A stretch of 64,000 nt of DNA from CAVQOB01 sp963714325. GTDB lineage: Bacteria > Pseudomonadota > Alphaproteobacteria > Rhizobiales > Hyphomicrobiaceae. The translations under genes were made by a program, and so were the position numbers. Below, in pieces: positions 35,090-46,511 of the stretch. The DNA is taken from contig CAVQOB010000006.1 in assembly GCA_963714325.1 (NCBI GenBank), positions 124,001 through 188,000 on the forward strand, given 5' to 3'. Each line of letters opens with the position of its first letter. Position 1 is the first letter of the stretch. The notes beneath the pieces are model-generated. The model was given only the letters and a program-made list of their open reading frames with translations, did not search any database and had not been told where the DNA came from.

Positions 35090-35639
35090 TGGCCAGTCAA
35101 TCGTTCACACCCGAGACCGGCAATGCGTCAGTCACCGACTACTTGGGGGGCGGTGATGTTTATTTTTTCGCCAGAGCAGCACCATTCGTATGTCTCGCGT
35201 CGCGACTGAAGGCGTCGATCGCTTGCCTGTTCGAGGAGGATGGATATACGCCGCACAATGGAAAGAGGCGCTTCTGCATGAGCCGCTCCATTTCGGTAAA
35301 TACCGGCCGTTTTCTCTCGCCATGCCACGCGTGTGCCGCTAACGGACGAACCGCTATCAGGCCGCATCGGCAGCTTGGTTGAATATTCAGCGCAGTGGTT
35401 CAGGACAGGATCGCGAAAATACCGCGACGACGCGTTTCGACAGCTCGTTCCGGCGGTCCTGTCCAAGTCCGCCTGGCCGTCGATAATTCTATGGTACGAG
35501 TTGAGGTGCATTGACCCGCATATCTGGCTGCGCAGCTGGATCGCCGCGGGAGCCTGACACTCACACATGGCGAATCATACCATGGTTCGCGGCGTTCGTC
35601 GCGGCTGGAGCGGTTGCGCGTGCAAGTGCAGCGGCAATT
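35090..35639. other. 550-base gap without a convincing gene
   Basis: Several short open frames occur on both strands here, none with a recognizable family. A plus-strand stretch at about 35333-35557 (LSGRIGSLVEYSAQWF to LRSWIAAGA) looks mildly protein-like, and a GAGGAGGATG at 35236-35245 opens only 13 codons. Given the insertions in the preceding operon, a broken small gene cannot be excluded. No terminator, promoter or repeat stands out. Confidence 0.4.
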
Positions 35640-36569
35640 CTATCGATGCGGGCCTAGCGTAAGCGGAACGATCAGTTGGACGGTGCCGCCGCCGCGGCGG
35701 ACAATCAGCGGTGTTGTTGCAAAGTTGTCGCCGTCGATCTGAACGGGGACTGGTGTTCCTGACGATATGCTGACCTCAGAACAAGCGATCATTTGGACGC
35801 CACTATGCGGCTGCGCGGCGAGCCGTTCCAAGCGACCAAGGCCGAGCGCCAGCAGTTGCTTGATCAGTGTGGTCCGCGTGCCGGCATGAAAGAGGATCGC
35901 TTGGAAGCCGGGATCGCGAATGTGCGTTCGCGGCGCAAGGATGAACTTGCCGCCGAAGTGCCGTGCGTTGGCAACGATCGCCCAGGTCGCCTGATGCTTG
36001 TGGCCATCGACGATGACATCAAGACGATCGAGGGGGGCGGACAGGGCCGTCACACCCGGCGACAGATAGGCGGCTTTGCCGATCCATTGTTTGGTCCGAT
36101 GATCGAGCGCGTTGACGACACGAGCGTCAAAACCGGCGCCGGCCATCAACAGGAACGGCTCGTTGTTGGCGAGGCCACATTCGACGGGTATTGTCGAGCC
36201 GCTCAGCAGTGTTTGGACGATCGCCGCGTGGCTGCGCTTTAATGCGATTTCATGGGCGAGAACGTTGCCGGTGCCAATAGGTATGATGCCGAGGGGCATG
36301 CTCGTGCCGGCGACGGCGGCGGCGGCTTGGCGAATGGTTCCATCGCCACCCGCGGCGACGACGGCGTCGTGACTGTTGCTCCTGGCCACTCTGGCAATTT
36401 CGGTGCGTGCGGTTTCAGCGGTGACGGCTTGTGCCATGTCAATGCTGGCGCCGGCGTGGCGCAGCGCGCGGAGAATCCGCTCGAGGTATGTGCGATGTGA
36501 TCGTCCGGCGCCGGGATTGAAGCAGACGAAAAAGCGTTGACGTTGCTGGCGGGCTGCGGTCACGCGCAT
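35640..36569 (-). CDS. Diacylglycerol kinase-type lipid kinase (YegS/DagK family)
   Basis: A 309-residue lipid kinase with the DAGK catalytic fold. It has FFVCFNPGAGRSH at the N-terminus, the nucleotide motif VVAAGGDGTIRQAAAAVAG, PLGIIPIGTGNVLAHE, then the second beta-sandwich domain with AGAGFDARVV, FGGKFILAPRT and IDGDNFATTPL near the end. Such enzymes phosphorylate diacylglycerol, sphingoid or related lipids; the precise substrate is not clear. AAGGAAATC precedes the ATG at 36569. It is 24 bases downstream of the Bpt gene, so co-transcription is likely. Confidence 0.9.
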   Translation of the reverse strand: MRVTAARQQRQRFFVCFNPGAGRSHRTYLERILRALRHAGASIDMAQAVTAETARTEIARVARSNSHDAVVAAGGDGTIRQAAAAVAGTSMPLGIIPIGTGNVLAHEIALKRSHAAIVQTLLSGSTIPVECGLANNEPFLLMAGAGFDARVVNALDHRTKQWIGKAAYLSPGVTALSAPLDRLDVIVDGHKHQATWAIVANARHFGGKFILAPRTHIRDPGFQAILFHAGTRTTLIKQLLALGLGRLERLAAQPHSGVQMIACSEVSISSGTPVPVQIDGDNFATTPLIVRRGGGTVQLIVPLTLGPHR

Positions 36570-36593
36570 GATTTCCTTGCAGCTGCCACAGGA

Positions 36594-37337
36594 TCAAGCT
36601 CGTTCCCAGCCGTTGCCGGTCAACTTTTCCTGTGGTCCGAAGCGCCGCTTGTAGTTCATTTTGCGCGAACCTTCGATCCAGTAGCCCATGTAGACATAGG
36701 GCATATTGATCTTCCGCGCATGCTCGAACTGGTCGAGGATCATGTGCGTGCCGAGGCTACGCTCTTCGTACTCGGGATCGTAGAAGCTGTAGACCATGGA
36801 AATGCCATCGGACAGCTGATCGCAGAGCATGATGCCGACCAGCGGCCACGTTTCGATCCGCGTGTTGTCCGCACCTTTCGGCTTCAGGCGATATTCGGTT
36901 AGAAACGTATCGATGATGCTGTCTTCGATCATCATCGCGTAGTCGAGCACCGTCATATCGGCCATGCCGCCTTCGGAGTGGCGCTTGTCGATGTAGGTGC
37001 GAAACAGCGAATACTGTTCGGATGTCGGGATGGCAGTGACGCGGCGGGCGACGATATCGATGTTGCGGTCGCGAATGCGGCGCATGCTGCGGCCGGGGCG
37101 GAATTCATCAACGATGACGCGTACAGAGACGCAGGCTTGGCAGCCTTCGCAATAGGGCATGTAGGCGATGTTTTGGCTGCGCCGGAAACCGCCCTTCAGG
37201 AGATTGTCGATCAGGGCGGGCGGCTTGTCGTGAGTCAGATGCGTGAACAGCTTGCGCTCAAGTTTACCCGGCAGATAAGGGCAGGCTTGCGGTGCCGTCA
37301 CGTAAAATTCTGGAAAATTCTTCTGCTGCTCTGTCAT
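36594..37337 (-). CDS. bpt: Aspartate/glutamate leucyltransferase (Bpt/ATE family)
   Basis: Leucyl/arginyl-tRNA-protein transferase that adds an N-terminal amino acid to proteins for the N-degron pathway. The 247 residues show the ATE N-domain cysteines in CPYLPGKLERKLFTHL and YCEGCQACVSVRV, then RSMRRIRDRNIDI, and the C-domain with YSFYDPEYEERSLGTHMILDQ and YVYMGYWIEGSRKMNYKRRF. The start at 37337 (MTEQQKNFPEFYVTAPQ) is chosen by family length; an in-frame ATG seven codons upstream is also possible, and neither has a strong ribosome binding site. The gap 37338-37548 holds nothing visible. Confidence 0.92.
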   Translation of the reverse strand: MTEQQKNFPEFYVTAPQACPYLPGKLERKLFTHLTHDKPPALIDNLLKGGFRRSQNIAYMPYCEGCQACVSVRVIVDEFRPGRSMRRIRDRNIDIVARRVTAIPTSEQYSLFRTYIDKRHSEGGMADMTVLDYAMMIEDSIIDTFLTEYRLKPKGADNTRIETWPLVGIMLCDQLSDGISMVYSFYDPEYEERSLGTHMILDQFEHARKINMPYVYMGYWIEGSRKMNYKRRFGPQEKLTGNGWERA

Positions 37338-37548
37338 TGACGCAATACCTAGGGTCATTCCGATTTTGGTTGAGTCGGGAACAGAACCTCACTCGTTGTT
37401 GACCGCTGGCGACGCTCCTGCGGGGGCCGGCTGCCAACGACGTTGTGGCACTGTCGCACGATGATAGGGGACGACGTGCGCGACAATCAAGGGTGCGTGA
37501 GAGTTCGCTCGCGCCTGTGAGCAATAGGTCGCAGTTGCGGTCAAGCAT

Positions 37549-38916
37549 TTACTGGCGTCGCTGGGTTGAGTTGTTGATACCGAGGATGCCTTGAGGGCGC
37601 ACGGCCAGCACGACGGCGAGGATGATGAAGAGTGCTGCGTCGCGATATTCAATGCGAAAGGCGGCCGACCATAGCGCCTCGAACAGGCCGAGAAGCAGGC
37701 CGCCGATGAGCGCGCCCGGCACGGAGCCAATACCACCCAGGACGGCGCCAATCAGCGCTTTAAGGCCCATCAGCAGGCCACCGCTATAGCCGGCGCCGCC
37801 GTAGTACAGCGTCATGAGAACGCCGCTGAGGCCAGCGAGGAGGCTTGCCAGCAGAACGGTCTTGATCAGTACGCCGGCGGGGTCGACGCCGAGAAGTGCT
37901 GCGGCGTCAGGATCGTCAGCGGTGGCGCGCCAGAGACGGCCGAAGCGTGATCGGGTTAAAATGGCGACGGTGAGCAGTGCGGCGAACAGGGCTGCGATGG
38001 CAACGACCAGAGCGGTTATCGTGATGGTGACGGGGAAGTCGCCGGACTGGGCGATGGCGATCGGACGATTGTAAAGCGGCGCCATCCAACGCGCGCCGGT
38101 GCCCTGCATCAGGCGCACCAGTTCGGATATTGCGATCGAACAGCCGATGGTGGCAATCAAAACGTGTTGCCCGGTTTGCGCTCCGCTCATGCGGACCAGC
38201 GGTTGCAAGATCAAGCGGCCTAATGCGAGGCCGTTGATCAGGCCGGTGGTGAGGCCAAGCACCGTTGCTGCCGCGATGGCGGCGCTCAGGTAGGGGTGTC
38301 CGATCAGAGAGAAGCCAAGGAAGGCCGCGTAAGCAGAGAGTATCGCGAGTTCACCGAAGGCGAGATTGATGCGTCCGATCAGTCCGTAGATGAGGCTGTA
38401 GGCGGCCGCTAACAGGCCGTAGATGGCGATCGACGGCAATGCGGCGAGCAATTGCTGCGCGGCGATGGCCAGAGCCCGCGGCAATTCCGGCATCGGGCCA
38501 AAGGTCAGCAATGGCACCGGATCAGTGATCGCTGCGAGGGCTGAACCGAGCCAGTGCCGTTTCAGGAGATGCAGCCGCACCGGACCGACGCTGCCATATT
38601 CGGTTGCGACGTCGTCGAGATCAGTGACGAGTGTGTTTTGGGTCGCGGCGGCAAAGGCGCAGGTCAGCGATCGGGCCCGCGGCTGCGTTTGAGGGCTGCG
38701 AACCTGGTAGTCGATGACGACAACCGAACGCTTGGCTGACGGGCTGTTGGCTTCGTCGATGGAGCGGATGTTGAAGCGGCTGTCGTTGGGATTGAGTGCG
38801 GGGAGAATTGACCGGCAGATGCTGCTTGCTTCGCTGTCGACGAATGCGGCACATCCTGACAGTATGATCAGCATCAGTGTTGTCGCCAAGTTCAACGCGG
38901 TCCGATGGCGAGCCAC
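37549..38916 (-). CDS. LivH-type ABC permease with N-terminal lipoprotein-like extension
   Basis: A 455-residue protein. The C-terminal 300 residues are a LivH-family branched-chain amino acid permease (IYGLLAAAYSLIYGLIGRINLAFGELAILSA-type start, GCSIAISELVRLMQG, the EAA-like loop near LLGVDPAGVLIKT, GGIGSVPGALIGGLLLGLFE). The first 150 residues are extra: a lipoprotein signal with lipobox LSGC (Cys near residue 22), a soluble part with cysteines (SSICRSILPAL, LTCAFA) and VRLHLLKRHWLG before the permease. The start is GTG 38916, preceded by GGAA, 20 bases after the hemB stop. No LivM, LivF, LivG or binding protein is nearby. Similar extended permeases exist in other alphaproteobacteria as far as I recall. 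Confidence 0.82.
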   Translation of the reverse strand: MARHRTALNLATTLMLIILSGCAAFVDSEASSICRSILPALNPNDSRFNIRSIDEANSPSAKRSVVVIDYQVRSPQTQPRARSLTCAFAAATQNTLVTDLDDVATEYGSVGPVRLHLLKRHWLGSALAAITDPVPLLTFGPMPELPRALAIAAQQLLAALPSIAIYGLLAAAYSLIYGLIGRINLAFGELAILSAYAAFLGFSLIGHPYLSAAIAAATVLGLTTGLINGLALGRLILQPLVRMSGAQTGQHVLIATIGCSIAISELVRLMQGTGARWMAPLYNRPIAIAQSGDFPVTITITALVVAIAALFAALLTVAILTRSRFGRLWRATADDPDAAALLGVDPAGVLIKTVLLASLLAGLSGVLMTLYYGGAGYSGGLLMGLKALIGAVLGGIGSVPGALIGGLLLGLFEALWSAAFRIEYRDAALFIILAVVLAVRPQGILGINNSTQRRQ

Positions 38917-38936
38917 TTGGCGATTTCCAGGTTCAA

Positions 38937-40025
<1,089 letters not shown>

Positions 40026-40141
40026 GGCACTGTAATGCCAGGGCATGTGTTTCCATGTACTGGCATTTGGCGTCGGGCGAAATGGAAATTGCGTCGCGGT
40101 GACATTTCTAACTACCGCAATCGCGTTACAGCCAAGAATAA

Positions 40142-41320
40142 CTATTCGCAGAAGGCGCGAGACTTGCGCTCAGCCATGTCGAGATGGAAATGGTTCTTGT
40201 GGGCGTCATTGGCTTCAGGGCCGAGGACGGTGCCAAAGATCTTGCAGGCCGATGCGTGTATTCCACGCAAGAACTGTGTGCGGCCCTGTGGTGCGGAATC
40301 GGTCGCCGGCTTTGGCTCCTTGGGGCCACCAAGCCGGCTCGGCTGGCCGTCGATGGCATTTGAAATGCCGACCGATCCGGTGCTGCCAGGAAATGAGAGT
40401 GTGTTGCCGGCAGGCCCAACGGTAATGGTGGGGCGCGGCAACGTGATCGTACCATTTGGCGCTGCAGAGGGTGTCGCTGGAACGGGTAACGGCGCGGCAA
40501 TGGTCGGAGCCGGCGCTGATTTCAGCTGCTTGGCAGCTGCGACGGCGCGTTCAGCCTCGGCCTTCTGCGCTGCTGCTCGGGCGATGGCCGCCTGGGCTGC
40601 AATGTCGCGACCGGTTGGGCCCCAATCCGCGAGCAGATCAGCGGTCTGGCCTTTGGCCGTCAGGAATGCACGGATATCAACGGCATTGGCGACGCCGTGC
40701 TCGCTGAGGCGGTTCTTGGCACGCCCGTAGGCGGTGCGGCATGAGTACGAACTCATCGTATCGATCCGGATGACCGGTGCGCCAAGATGCTTGATGGCCA
40801 GCGGCTGGACGTCCTTGGTGATCCACTGATGCATTGCGGCGACCATCTCACAGGTCACGGTAACCGGTGGCGAGAAGGCGACCTGCGGCGATTTGCCCAC
40901 GCTGATCAACTCCATCGGCGCGGGCGCACCGCACTGTCCGTCGCGGACGGCTGGCGCCGGCACGGCGACGGCGTCCAGGCCCTTGAGGAGTTGTGTGCAG
41001 CGGGCGGTTGCTGCTGCGATCTCCGGCTCACTCCAGACATTCGCTTTGAGCGGCGGCGAACCGGGATTGTGCGTGCCACGCAGTTGCACAGGCGATTGCG
41101 GGTGGGCGGCTGGAACGGTTAAGGGACTGGCTGGGGATGCCGGGATTTGGGCTGCTGGACTTTGAGCAACCGGAGTTTGTGGACTAGCCGGAGTGGCAGT
41201 CTTTTGAGCCAAGGCGATCTGGTGGTTCGGAGGGCTCGACAGGAGAACAGCGGCGACCGTTGCGACCGCCAGCAGACGTGTCGGCAAGGTGATATGCGCA
41301 GAGTATTGTGGTCCGTCCAC
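40142..41320 (-). CDS. Secreted extensin-like family protein
   Basis: A 392-residue exported protein. A signal-type hydrophobic segment (TRLLAVATVAAVLLSS, about residues 14-30) is followed by a Pro/Ala/Ser-rich linker. The extensin-like C-terminal domain is split by an Ala/Pro-rich insertion: the first part has CTQLLKGLDAVAVPAP, CGAPAPMELI, SYSCRTAYGRAKNRLSEHGVANAVDIRAF, and the last has HASACKIFGTVLGPEANDAHKNHFHLDMAERKS with the HFHLD metal-type motif related to M15 peptidases. The insertion (about residues 240-350) is unusual. The GTG at 41320 follows AAAGAGG and is preferred to a TTG eight codons upstream. Probably a cell-wall-acting protein. Confidence 0.85.
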   Translation of the reverse strand: MDGPQYSAHITLPTRLLAVATVAAVLLSSPPNHQIALAQKTATPASPQTPVAQSPAAQIPASPASPLTVPAAHPQSPVQLRGTHNPGSPPLKANVWSEPEIAAATARCTQLLKGLDAVAVPAPAVRDGQCGAPAPMELISVGKSPQVAFSPPVTVTCEMVAAMHQWITKDVQPLAIKHLGAPVIRIDTMSSYSCRTAYGRAKNRLSEHGVANAVDIRAFLTAKGQTADLLADWGPTGRDIAAQAAIARAAAQKAEAERAVAAAKQLKSAPAPTIAAPLPVPATPSAAPNGTITLPRPTITVGPAGNTLSFPGSTGSVGISNAIDGQPSRLGGPKEPKPATDSAPQGRTQFLRGIHASACKIFGTVLGPEANDAHKNHFHLDMAERKSRAFCE

Positions 41321-41521
41321 GCGAGGCCTCTTTGCCCGAATCAAAGCATGATGGAGTGTGTTTGGTTTGGAGTGGTGTGTATAGCGCGTTTCGGAGCAAA
41401 CTGTATTCGGTATTTGTCCGAACAGGCGTTTGCGATGAACAACTTGTGGAAGAAGATTAGGTGCTAGATGTGGCGCTGGATGTGGATTGGCATCTGCGGC
41501 TGAGAGCCGGAGATGCTGGTA

Positions 41522-42613
41522 ATGATTGCAATGAATGAGGTGGAACCACGCATGGCGTTTGCGCTGACGGGGGCGTTGGGGCGGGTCACGCTCGAACGAT
41601 CAGAATCGCGCAATGCCGTCGATGCGGCGTTTCGCCAACAGTTGGCCGACGCGCTGCCGCGCTGGGCGCGGGATCCTGACGTCTATGCGGTGGCGCTGTT
41701 GTCTGGCCTGGAACAGGTGTTTTCGAGTGGGGCGGATCTGCCGGAGATGCTTGGTTGGGCGCAAGGCGATATGGCGACGGCGGACCAACAACTGGCTGCA
41801 GTGTATCGACTGACTTGGGTGCTCGATTGTTTCACCAAGCCGATTGTTTCGCTGATGAACGGTGCCGTGCTCGGTAGCGGCGCAGGATTGGTGAGCTTTG
41901 GGACGCATCGTGTGGCGGGGGAGCACTACAGCTTTGCGATGCCGGACACGGCGCTTGGGTTGGTGCCTGATGCGGGGATGGCGCGCGTGTTCGTTGGAAT
42001 GGCGCGCAATGCCGGGACCTATCTTGCGCTCACCGGCCGCCCAATAGGGCGGGCCGACGGGTTGGCATTGGGGCTCGTGACGCATTGCATCCCGCAGGCC
42101 CGATTTGCTGATGTCATCGCAGGGCTGTCTGCAGCGGACGTTGTCGATCCGCTGCTCGATGCGCTGCATGTCGATGCGGGCCCGCGTGACTTGGCCGAGC
42201 ATTTGGAGACGATAGGTCGCTGTTTTGCGGGCGCGACGGTGGAGGATATTCTCGCGCACCTGGAAAGTGAGCAGGGCGCCTCGCGGGCGTGGGCCGCCCA
42301 AGTTGCGCTGGATCTGCGGCGGCGATCGCCTTTCGCGCTGAAGGCGACGCTCGCCCACGTGCGGCGTGCTGCGTCGCTCGATCTGCGCGATACGCTGGCG
42401 CTTGATTTTCGGTTGGCGCGTCATTGCCTGAGGCGGCCGGATTTTGCAGCGGCGGTGCGGGCGCAACAGAGCCAGACGAACGTGTTGCCCGCATGGTCGC
42501 CAGCGCGGTTCGAGGACGTCAGTGTTGAGATGATTGAGCGGGCATTTGCAGCGACGGGCGGCATGGAGCTCAAATTACAGCCACGCGCCGCATTGCAGAC
42601 GGGTATGACGTAG
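41522..42613 (+). CDS. Enoyl-CoA hydratase/isomerase family protein (HIBYL-CoA hydrolase-like)
   Basis: A 363-residue crotonase-fold protein. It holds LGRVTLERSESRNAVDAAF, the oxyanion hole regions SGLEQVFSSGADLPEML and SLMNGAVLGSGAGLVSFGTHRVA, and the PDTALGLVPDAGMARVF motif with the catalytic acidic residues. The C-terminal half (SPFALKATLAHVRRAASLDLRD, LDFRLARHCLRRPDF) resembles 3-hydroxyisobutyryl-CoA hydrolases, which have a longer C-terminus than simple hydratases; usual family length is about 350. It may act in valine breakdown. GGAG nine bases before ATG 41522 favours this start; nearby ATGs at 41513 and 41531 are possible. Convergent with the next gene. Confidence 0.85.
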   Translation: MIAMNEVEPRMAFALTGALGRVTLERSESRNAVDAAFRQQLADALPRWARDPDVYAVALLSGLEQVFSSGADLPEMLGWAQGDMATADQQLAAVYRLTWVLDCFTKPIVSLMNGAVLGSGAGLVSFGTHRVAGEHYSFAMPDTALGLVPDAGMARVFVGMARNAGTYLALTGRPIGRADGLALGLVTHCIPQARFADVIAGLSAADVVDPLLDALHVDAGPRDLAEHLETIGRCFAGATVEDILAHLESEQGASRAWAAQVALDLRRRSPFALKATLAHVRRAASLDLRDTLALDFRLARHCLRRPDFAAAVRAQQSQTNVLPAWSPARFEDVSVEMIERAFAATGGMELKLQPRAALQTGMT

Positions 42614-42618
42614 CGGGT

Positions 42619-45199
42619 TTAGTTGCGCGTGGTGTTCAGGCCGAATTTGCCAGCGATCCTGCGGAAGTCGATGTCGGTGCTGGTCGTCTCAATCGCTTGA
42701 GGCCGATGGAACGGCGCGCGGCTGACGTCGACTTCCAGGTTCGGTACGGTTAGCTGGGGCGCTGCGTCTGGCTGCGGCGGCACTGACGCAAGGTCGAGCA
42801 TCATTGCTTCGTTGGCTGGCGGCGCGTGCTCTACTGCTGATGCGTGCAGCAGCGCATCACGCAGCGGCATCCGACAGGTCATGGATTCGCGGCGGGCTTC
42901 GATTTCGACTGTTGGTTCGTTGCTGGCCGGCGAAAATTGCAAATCGGTATTCGGCTCCTCCTGCGGAACGACTTGCGGATCGATTGCTTTCGCGCGCAGC
43001 ATTGACGCGAACGACTTCGGCAGTGGATTGAAGGCGGGCGAAGCGTCTGTCGTGACGGTTGGCTCAGTCGGTTCCGGCATCATTGGATTGCCAATCTCGC
43101 GATTGATCGCCGTGTCGTTTATCGGTCCGCGGTTGAATTCGTGCGTGGCAGTCGGCTCCGGGGCTGCTGCGGCCGGGTTGGCGAACATGCCGGCCGATGG
43201 GCGTTCGAAGGCCGGTTCGTGGCGTGCCGTTGCTGCTGTGTGTCGTGGTTCATGCGCCGGATTGTAGCCGGCTTGCATTTTGCGGGGGAGTGCCGTCACG
43301 TTGTCGGCGTACATGGGAGGCGCGGTGAGCGGGGCTTCATCGTTGGCGGCGTAGCGCGGTTCGACGACGTTCTGGCGTGGGAGCGGAAGTTCGTGCGCCC
43401 GCGCCTCTGCGAGTTCGGCGTTCTGGCTTTCAACGCGCTTGGCGGCACCCATGATGGCACCGAGGATCATTTCCTGCCAGGCGCCGTCCTTGAATTTGTA
43501 GATGCGGAACGCTTCGGCTTCGGCGAACTTGGAGCCTTGGCGTGCGAGCTTCTTCTGGATCGCGCGGGTGGTCAGGACCGGCATCATGACGCGCGCGAAA
43601 ATGCGTTCCTTCTCGAAGCTGGTGAAAAGGTTGGCGAGCTGATGGGCGTCCAACTGCAGGTCGTGGCGGTCTTCGTTGCGGATGGCGACGCGGCGTTCGG
43701 CATGACGGACAGCGCCGGTTTTGTCCTTGACGGGGACCATGGCGGTTTTGGTTTTCGGCGCGTCGAGGGGGACGGCTGCGTAGTAGTCGCCGTTGAAGTC
43801 GAAAATCACGTGGCGAAAGATTTCGAAGCTCTCGCGGATCTGCGGGTCTTTGTGGATGTCGTTGAAGCGGGTGAGGATCTCGCTGACGGGACCATTTTCG
43901 GCGGCGCGCATCTTGGGGACCAGGCCGTTCATACGACTGGCGGGGCGTCCGATCGACACCAACAGCAGGCACAGATCGACAAATAGCGCGATCGACAGCG
44001 GGATGTAGTCGCGACGTGAAAGGCCGGCTTGTTCGAAGCTGGTTGGCTTGACGATCGGAGCGGCGTTCTCGACGGATTGCACGGCTTTCTTCTGGAGATC
44101 GCGCAGGTCTTCGGCAGAGGGTGGCAGCTTGAAAGTCAGCGCACCGATGAAGGTCGCGGTCAGGCGGCGGAAAGCTTCGACGGTCGCTTCAGAGCCTTCA
44201 ACAGCTGAAACTTGCGGCTTCTGCAGTTCGGGCAAACCGTCGATGGCACGGACGACGCCGCGCAACGCGGTCTGCAATTGCGAGTCGGGGCAGGCATAGG
44301 AACCTCCGCGGGTATCGGTGAAGGTCGTTTTTTCGCCTCGTTCGGCCAAATCGGCGCGAATCTGTTTCAACTGCGGATCGGTGCGGAAGGCGTTGAAACC
44401 GGTGACGGTGAGGTCGAGTTTGCGGCCTACGGAGCGCAGGAAGTCGTTGCGGGTGCCGGTTTTGGCGTCGACGATCGACTTGTCGTCCTTGACGATTCTT
44501 GATCAGGTCGGCGTCGAGCGTGGTCATTTCGGTCTTGACCTGACCGGCGCGGCCTTTGACGAAATCGGAGGCGAAGGTGAAGCGCTGGGCGTCTTCGTCG
44601 CGCAGCTTGCGGCGGGGACCGTCGCCGGGTTTCGAATTAGGGCAGGAGGTTCCCTGGGTGCGCTCGATCTCGGCCTTCTGGGTGGAGATGGCAGTCAACT
44701 GGATCAGCGTCGACTGCAACTGATCGAGGCGCGTCGAGGCTGCATACAGCGAGCCCTGGACCTGGGTGATGGCGCTTTCGGCGCCACGCGTCGCTTCGGA
44801 TTTGCTTTCGAGGACTTTCCAATAGAAGCCGAAGCTGAAGCCGATCGAGATCAGGGTCAAGAAGGCGTAACCGGCGCTGTAAAGCAGTTTCATGACGAAA
44901 TTGTTGGGCGCGAACATCTGGTCCAACAGCCAGATGATCATGGTCATCAGCATGGCGACGGAGAAGCCGATGATCACCTTGTGGACGAGCGGCAGCTCGC
45001 CCAAATTGGCCTCGATCAACTCGAGCATGCCGACGTAGGTGGCGACCCAGGAGAGCGCACCGAGGCCGATGACGAGGAACAGTTTCTTAAAGTCGCGGCG
45101 CGGCTTTTGTTCGGCGCTGGCTTCGGATTTCGCCGCATAGGTCACAGTTTTGGGACGCGGGTTGCCGGATGGCGCGTTGGAAGAATTCTTCGAGAACAT
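42619..45199 (-). pseudogene. Large DUF4407-like membrane protein (one apparent frameshift)
   Basis: Joined across one extra base the protein has about 859 residues. The N-terminal part from ATG 45199 has three membrane segments (about residues 42-62, 72-95, 105-128), then a coiled region (LDQLQSTLIQLTAISTQKAEIER). An extra A (44496-44497, minus strand AAGAATC) breaks the frame after TLDADLIK; the next frame continues IVKDDKSIVDAKTGTRNDFL and contains a fourth membrane segment (YIPLSIALFVDLCLLLVSIG). A long, partly disordered cytoplasmic tail with Pro/Glu-rich stretches follows. Topology suggests the DUF4407 group, but I am not certain. The function is unknown. The break is likely an error, since both halves keep good coding quality. 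Confidence 0.65.
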
Positions 45200-45457
45200 G
45201 TGTCAACCCGCGAGTTCAGGACGATAACCGTTGCGACGTGCTGGCGGCGGCTGGCATCTTCTCGAAATGTGCCTTGCTGCTGTCCTGTCCGGGAGGAGAA
45301 GCGTTGTGATGCTGCTGCCGACCCAAGACACCCTGAGCGTTTCAGGAGCTTTCGATCCAGCTCCATGACTAGGGGCGTTTTTCGTCCGCAGTGGGACAGG
45401 ATCGTGGCGCGGCTGCCCTAATCGCGTTCAATAGCAATGGGTTCGTTCAGTAGCGGT

Positions 45458-46360
45458 TCAGATCAGCTTCGGTTGCTGTTGTTTGCGTGTTTCGTTGATG
45501 GCGATGAAGCATCCGGCGGCGATGATGATGGCGGCGCCGGTCCAGACATATCGATCGGGCAGATTGCCAGAGATCAGAAATCCGACAATCACCGAGCCGA
45601 CCATTTGCCAGTACATGAACGGGGCGATGACATTGGCCGGGGCGTAGGTCATGGCACGCGCAACGCAATAGTGGCCAAGCCCGCCTAAGATCCCGAGACT
45701 CGCGAGTAGGGCGGCGTCGTGCCAGGATTGGATTGGTAGCCAACGCCAGTAGGCGACGCCGGCCAAGACCAGAGTTCCGACCAGAGCACTGTAGACGGCG
45801 GAGGTTGCCGGCGGATCGTGGCCGGCCACGCGGCGCGTAAAGATCTGGTAGAGCGCGTAGAACGTGGCGCTGCCAAGGATAAGCAGGGATGCCCACTGGA
45901 ACACGTCGCTGCCGGGGCGGATGACGACGAGTACGCCAATGAAGCCGACCATGACGGCGGCAATGCGCGCCCTGCTGACGCGTTCGCCAAGCATCGGCCA
46001 GGCGAGGAGCGCGACGATGAAGGGCGCGGTGAAGCTGATCGATGCGGCATGGGCGAGGGGCAAATATTTGACGCCGTTGAAGAAGCAGAGCGTCGAGCCC
46101 ATCAACAGGATCGAGCGGATGATCTGTGACTTCAGTTGGGTGGTGCGAACCAGGGCGACGAGGCCGTGTGTCGGGGTGAAGATGGCCACGACGAACAGCA
46201 GATGTGACAGCGTGCGGAGCCAGACGATCTGCTCTGAATTGTAGCGAGGGCTCAGCACCTGAACCAGACCATTCATGATCGGAAATAATGTGCCCGAACA
46301 GCACATGAAAAATATGCCGAGCAAGGGGCGGGATGTCACGGGCGCTGTGGTATTCGGCAT
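45458..46360 (-). CDS. EamA/DMT family transporter
   Basis: A 300-residue inner-membrane protein with about ten helices and two EamA repeats. The first repeat ends near SFTAPFIVALLAWPMLGERVS, the typical sequence before helix 5, and the second near FMYWQMVGSVIVGFLISGNLPDRYVW. Drug/metabolite exporters of this group carry varied small molecules; substrate unknown. The start MPNTTAPVTSRPLLGIFFM fits the first helix. It lies between the large membrane protein and mcd, all on the minus strand. Confidence 0.9.
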   Translation of the reverse strand: MPNTTAPVTSRPLLGIFFMCCSGTLFPIMNGLVQVLSPRYNSEQIVWLRTLSHLLFVVAIFTPTHGLVALVRTTQLKSQIIRSILLMGSTLCFFNGVKYLPLAHAASISFTAPFIVALLAWPMLGERVSRARIAAVMVGFIGVLVVIRPGSDVFQWASLLILGSATFYALYQIFTRRVAGHDPPATSAVYSALVGTLVLAGVAYWRWLPIQSWHDAALLASLGILGGLGHYCVARAMTYAPANVIAPFMYWQMVGSVIVGFLISGNLPDRYVWTGAAIIIAAGCFIAINETRKQQQPKLI

Positions 46361-46511
46361 GATCGGGGTGGCTGGCTCTCAAGCGGCGCGGCGTTGCTGC
46401 CGATCGGTCGTACCCTGTCGCCCGGACGGCGGGCGGTCAATGCGGCAGACATGCAGCAGGCATGCGGGGCGCGAGCGGGAGCGTTGTGTTTTTCGGCGCC
46501 GGTGTTGGCGC

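Noticed and set aside
35128..35568. Minus-strand frame of 146 codons after the suf operon
   Set aside because: No ribosome binding site or family similarity; competing frames on the plus strand are equally weak.
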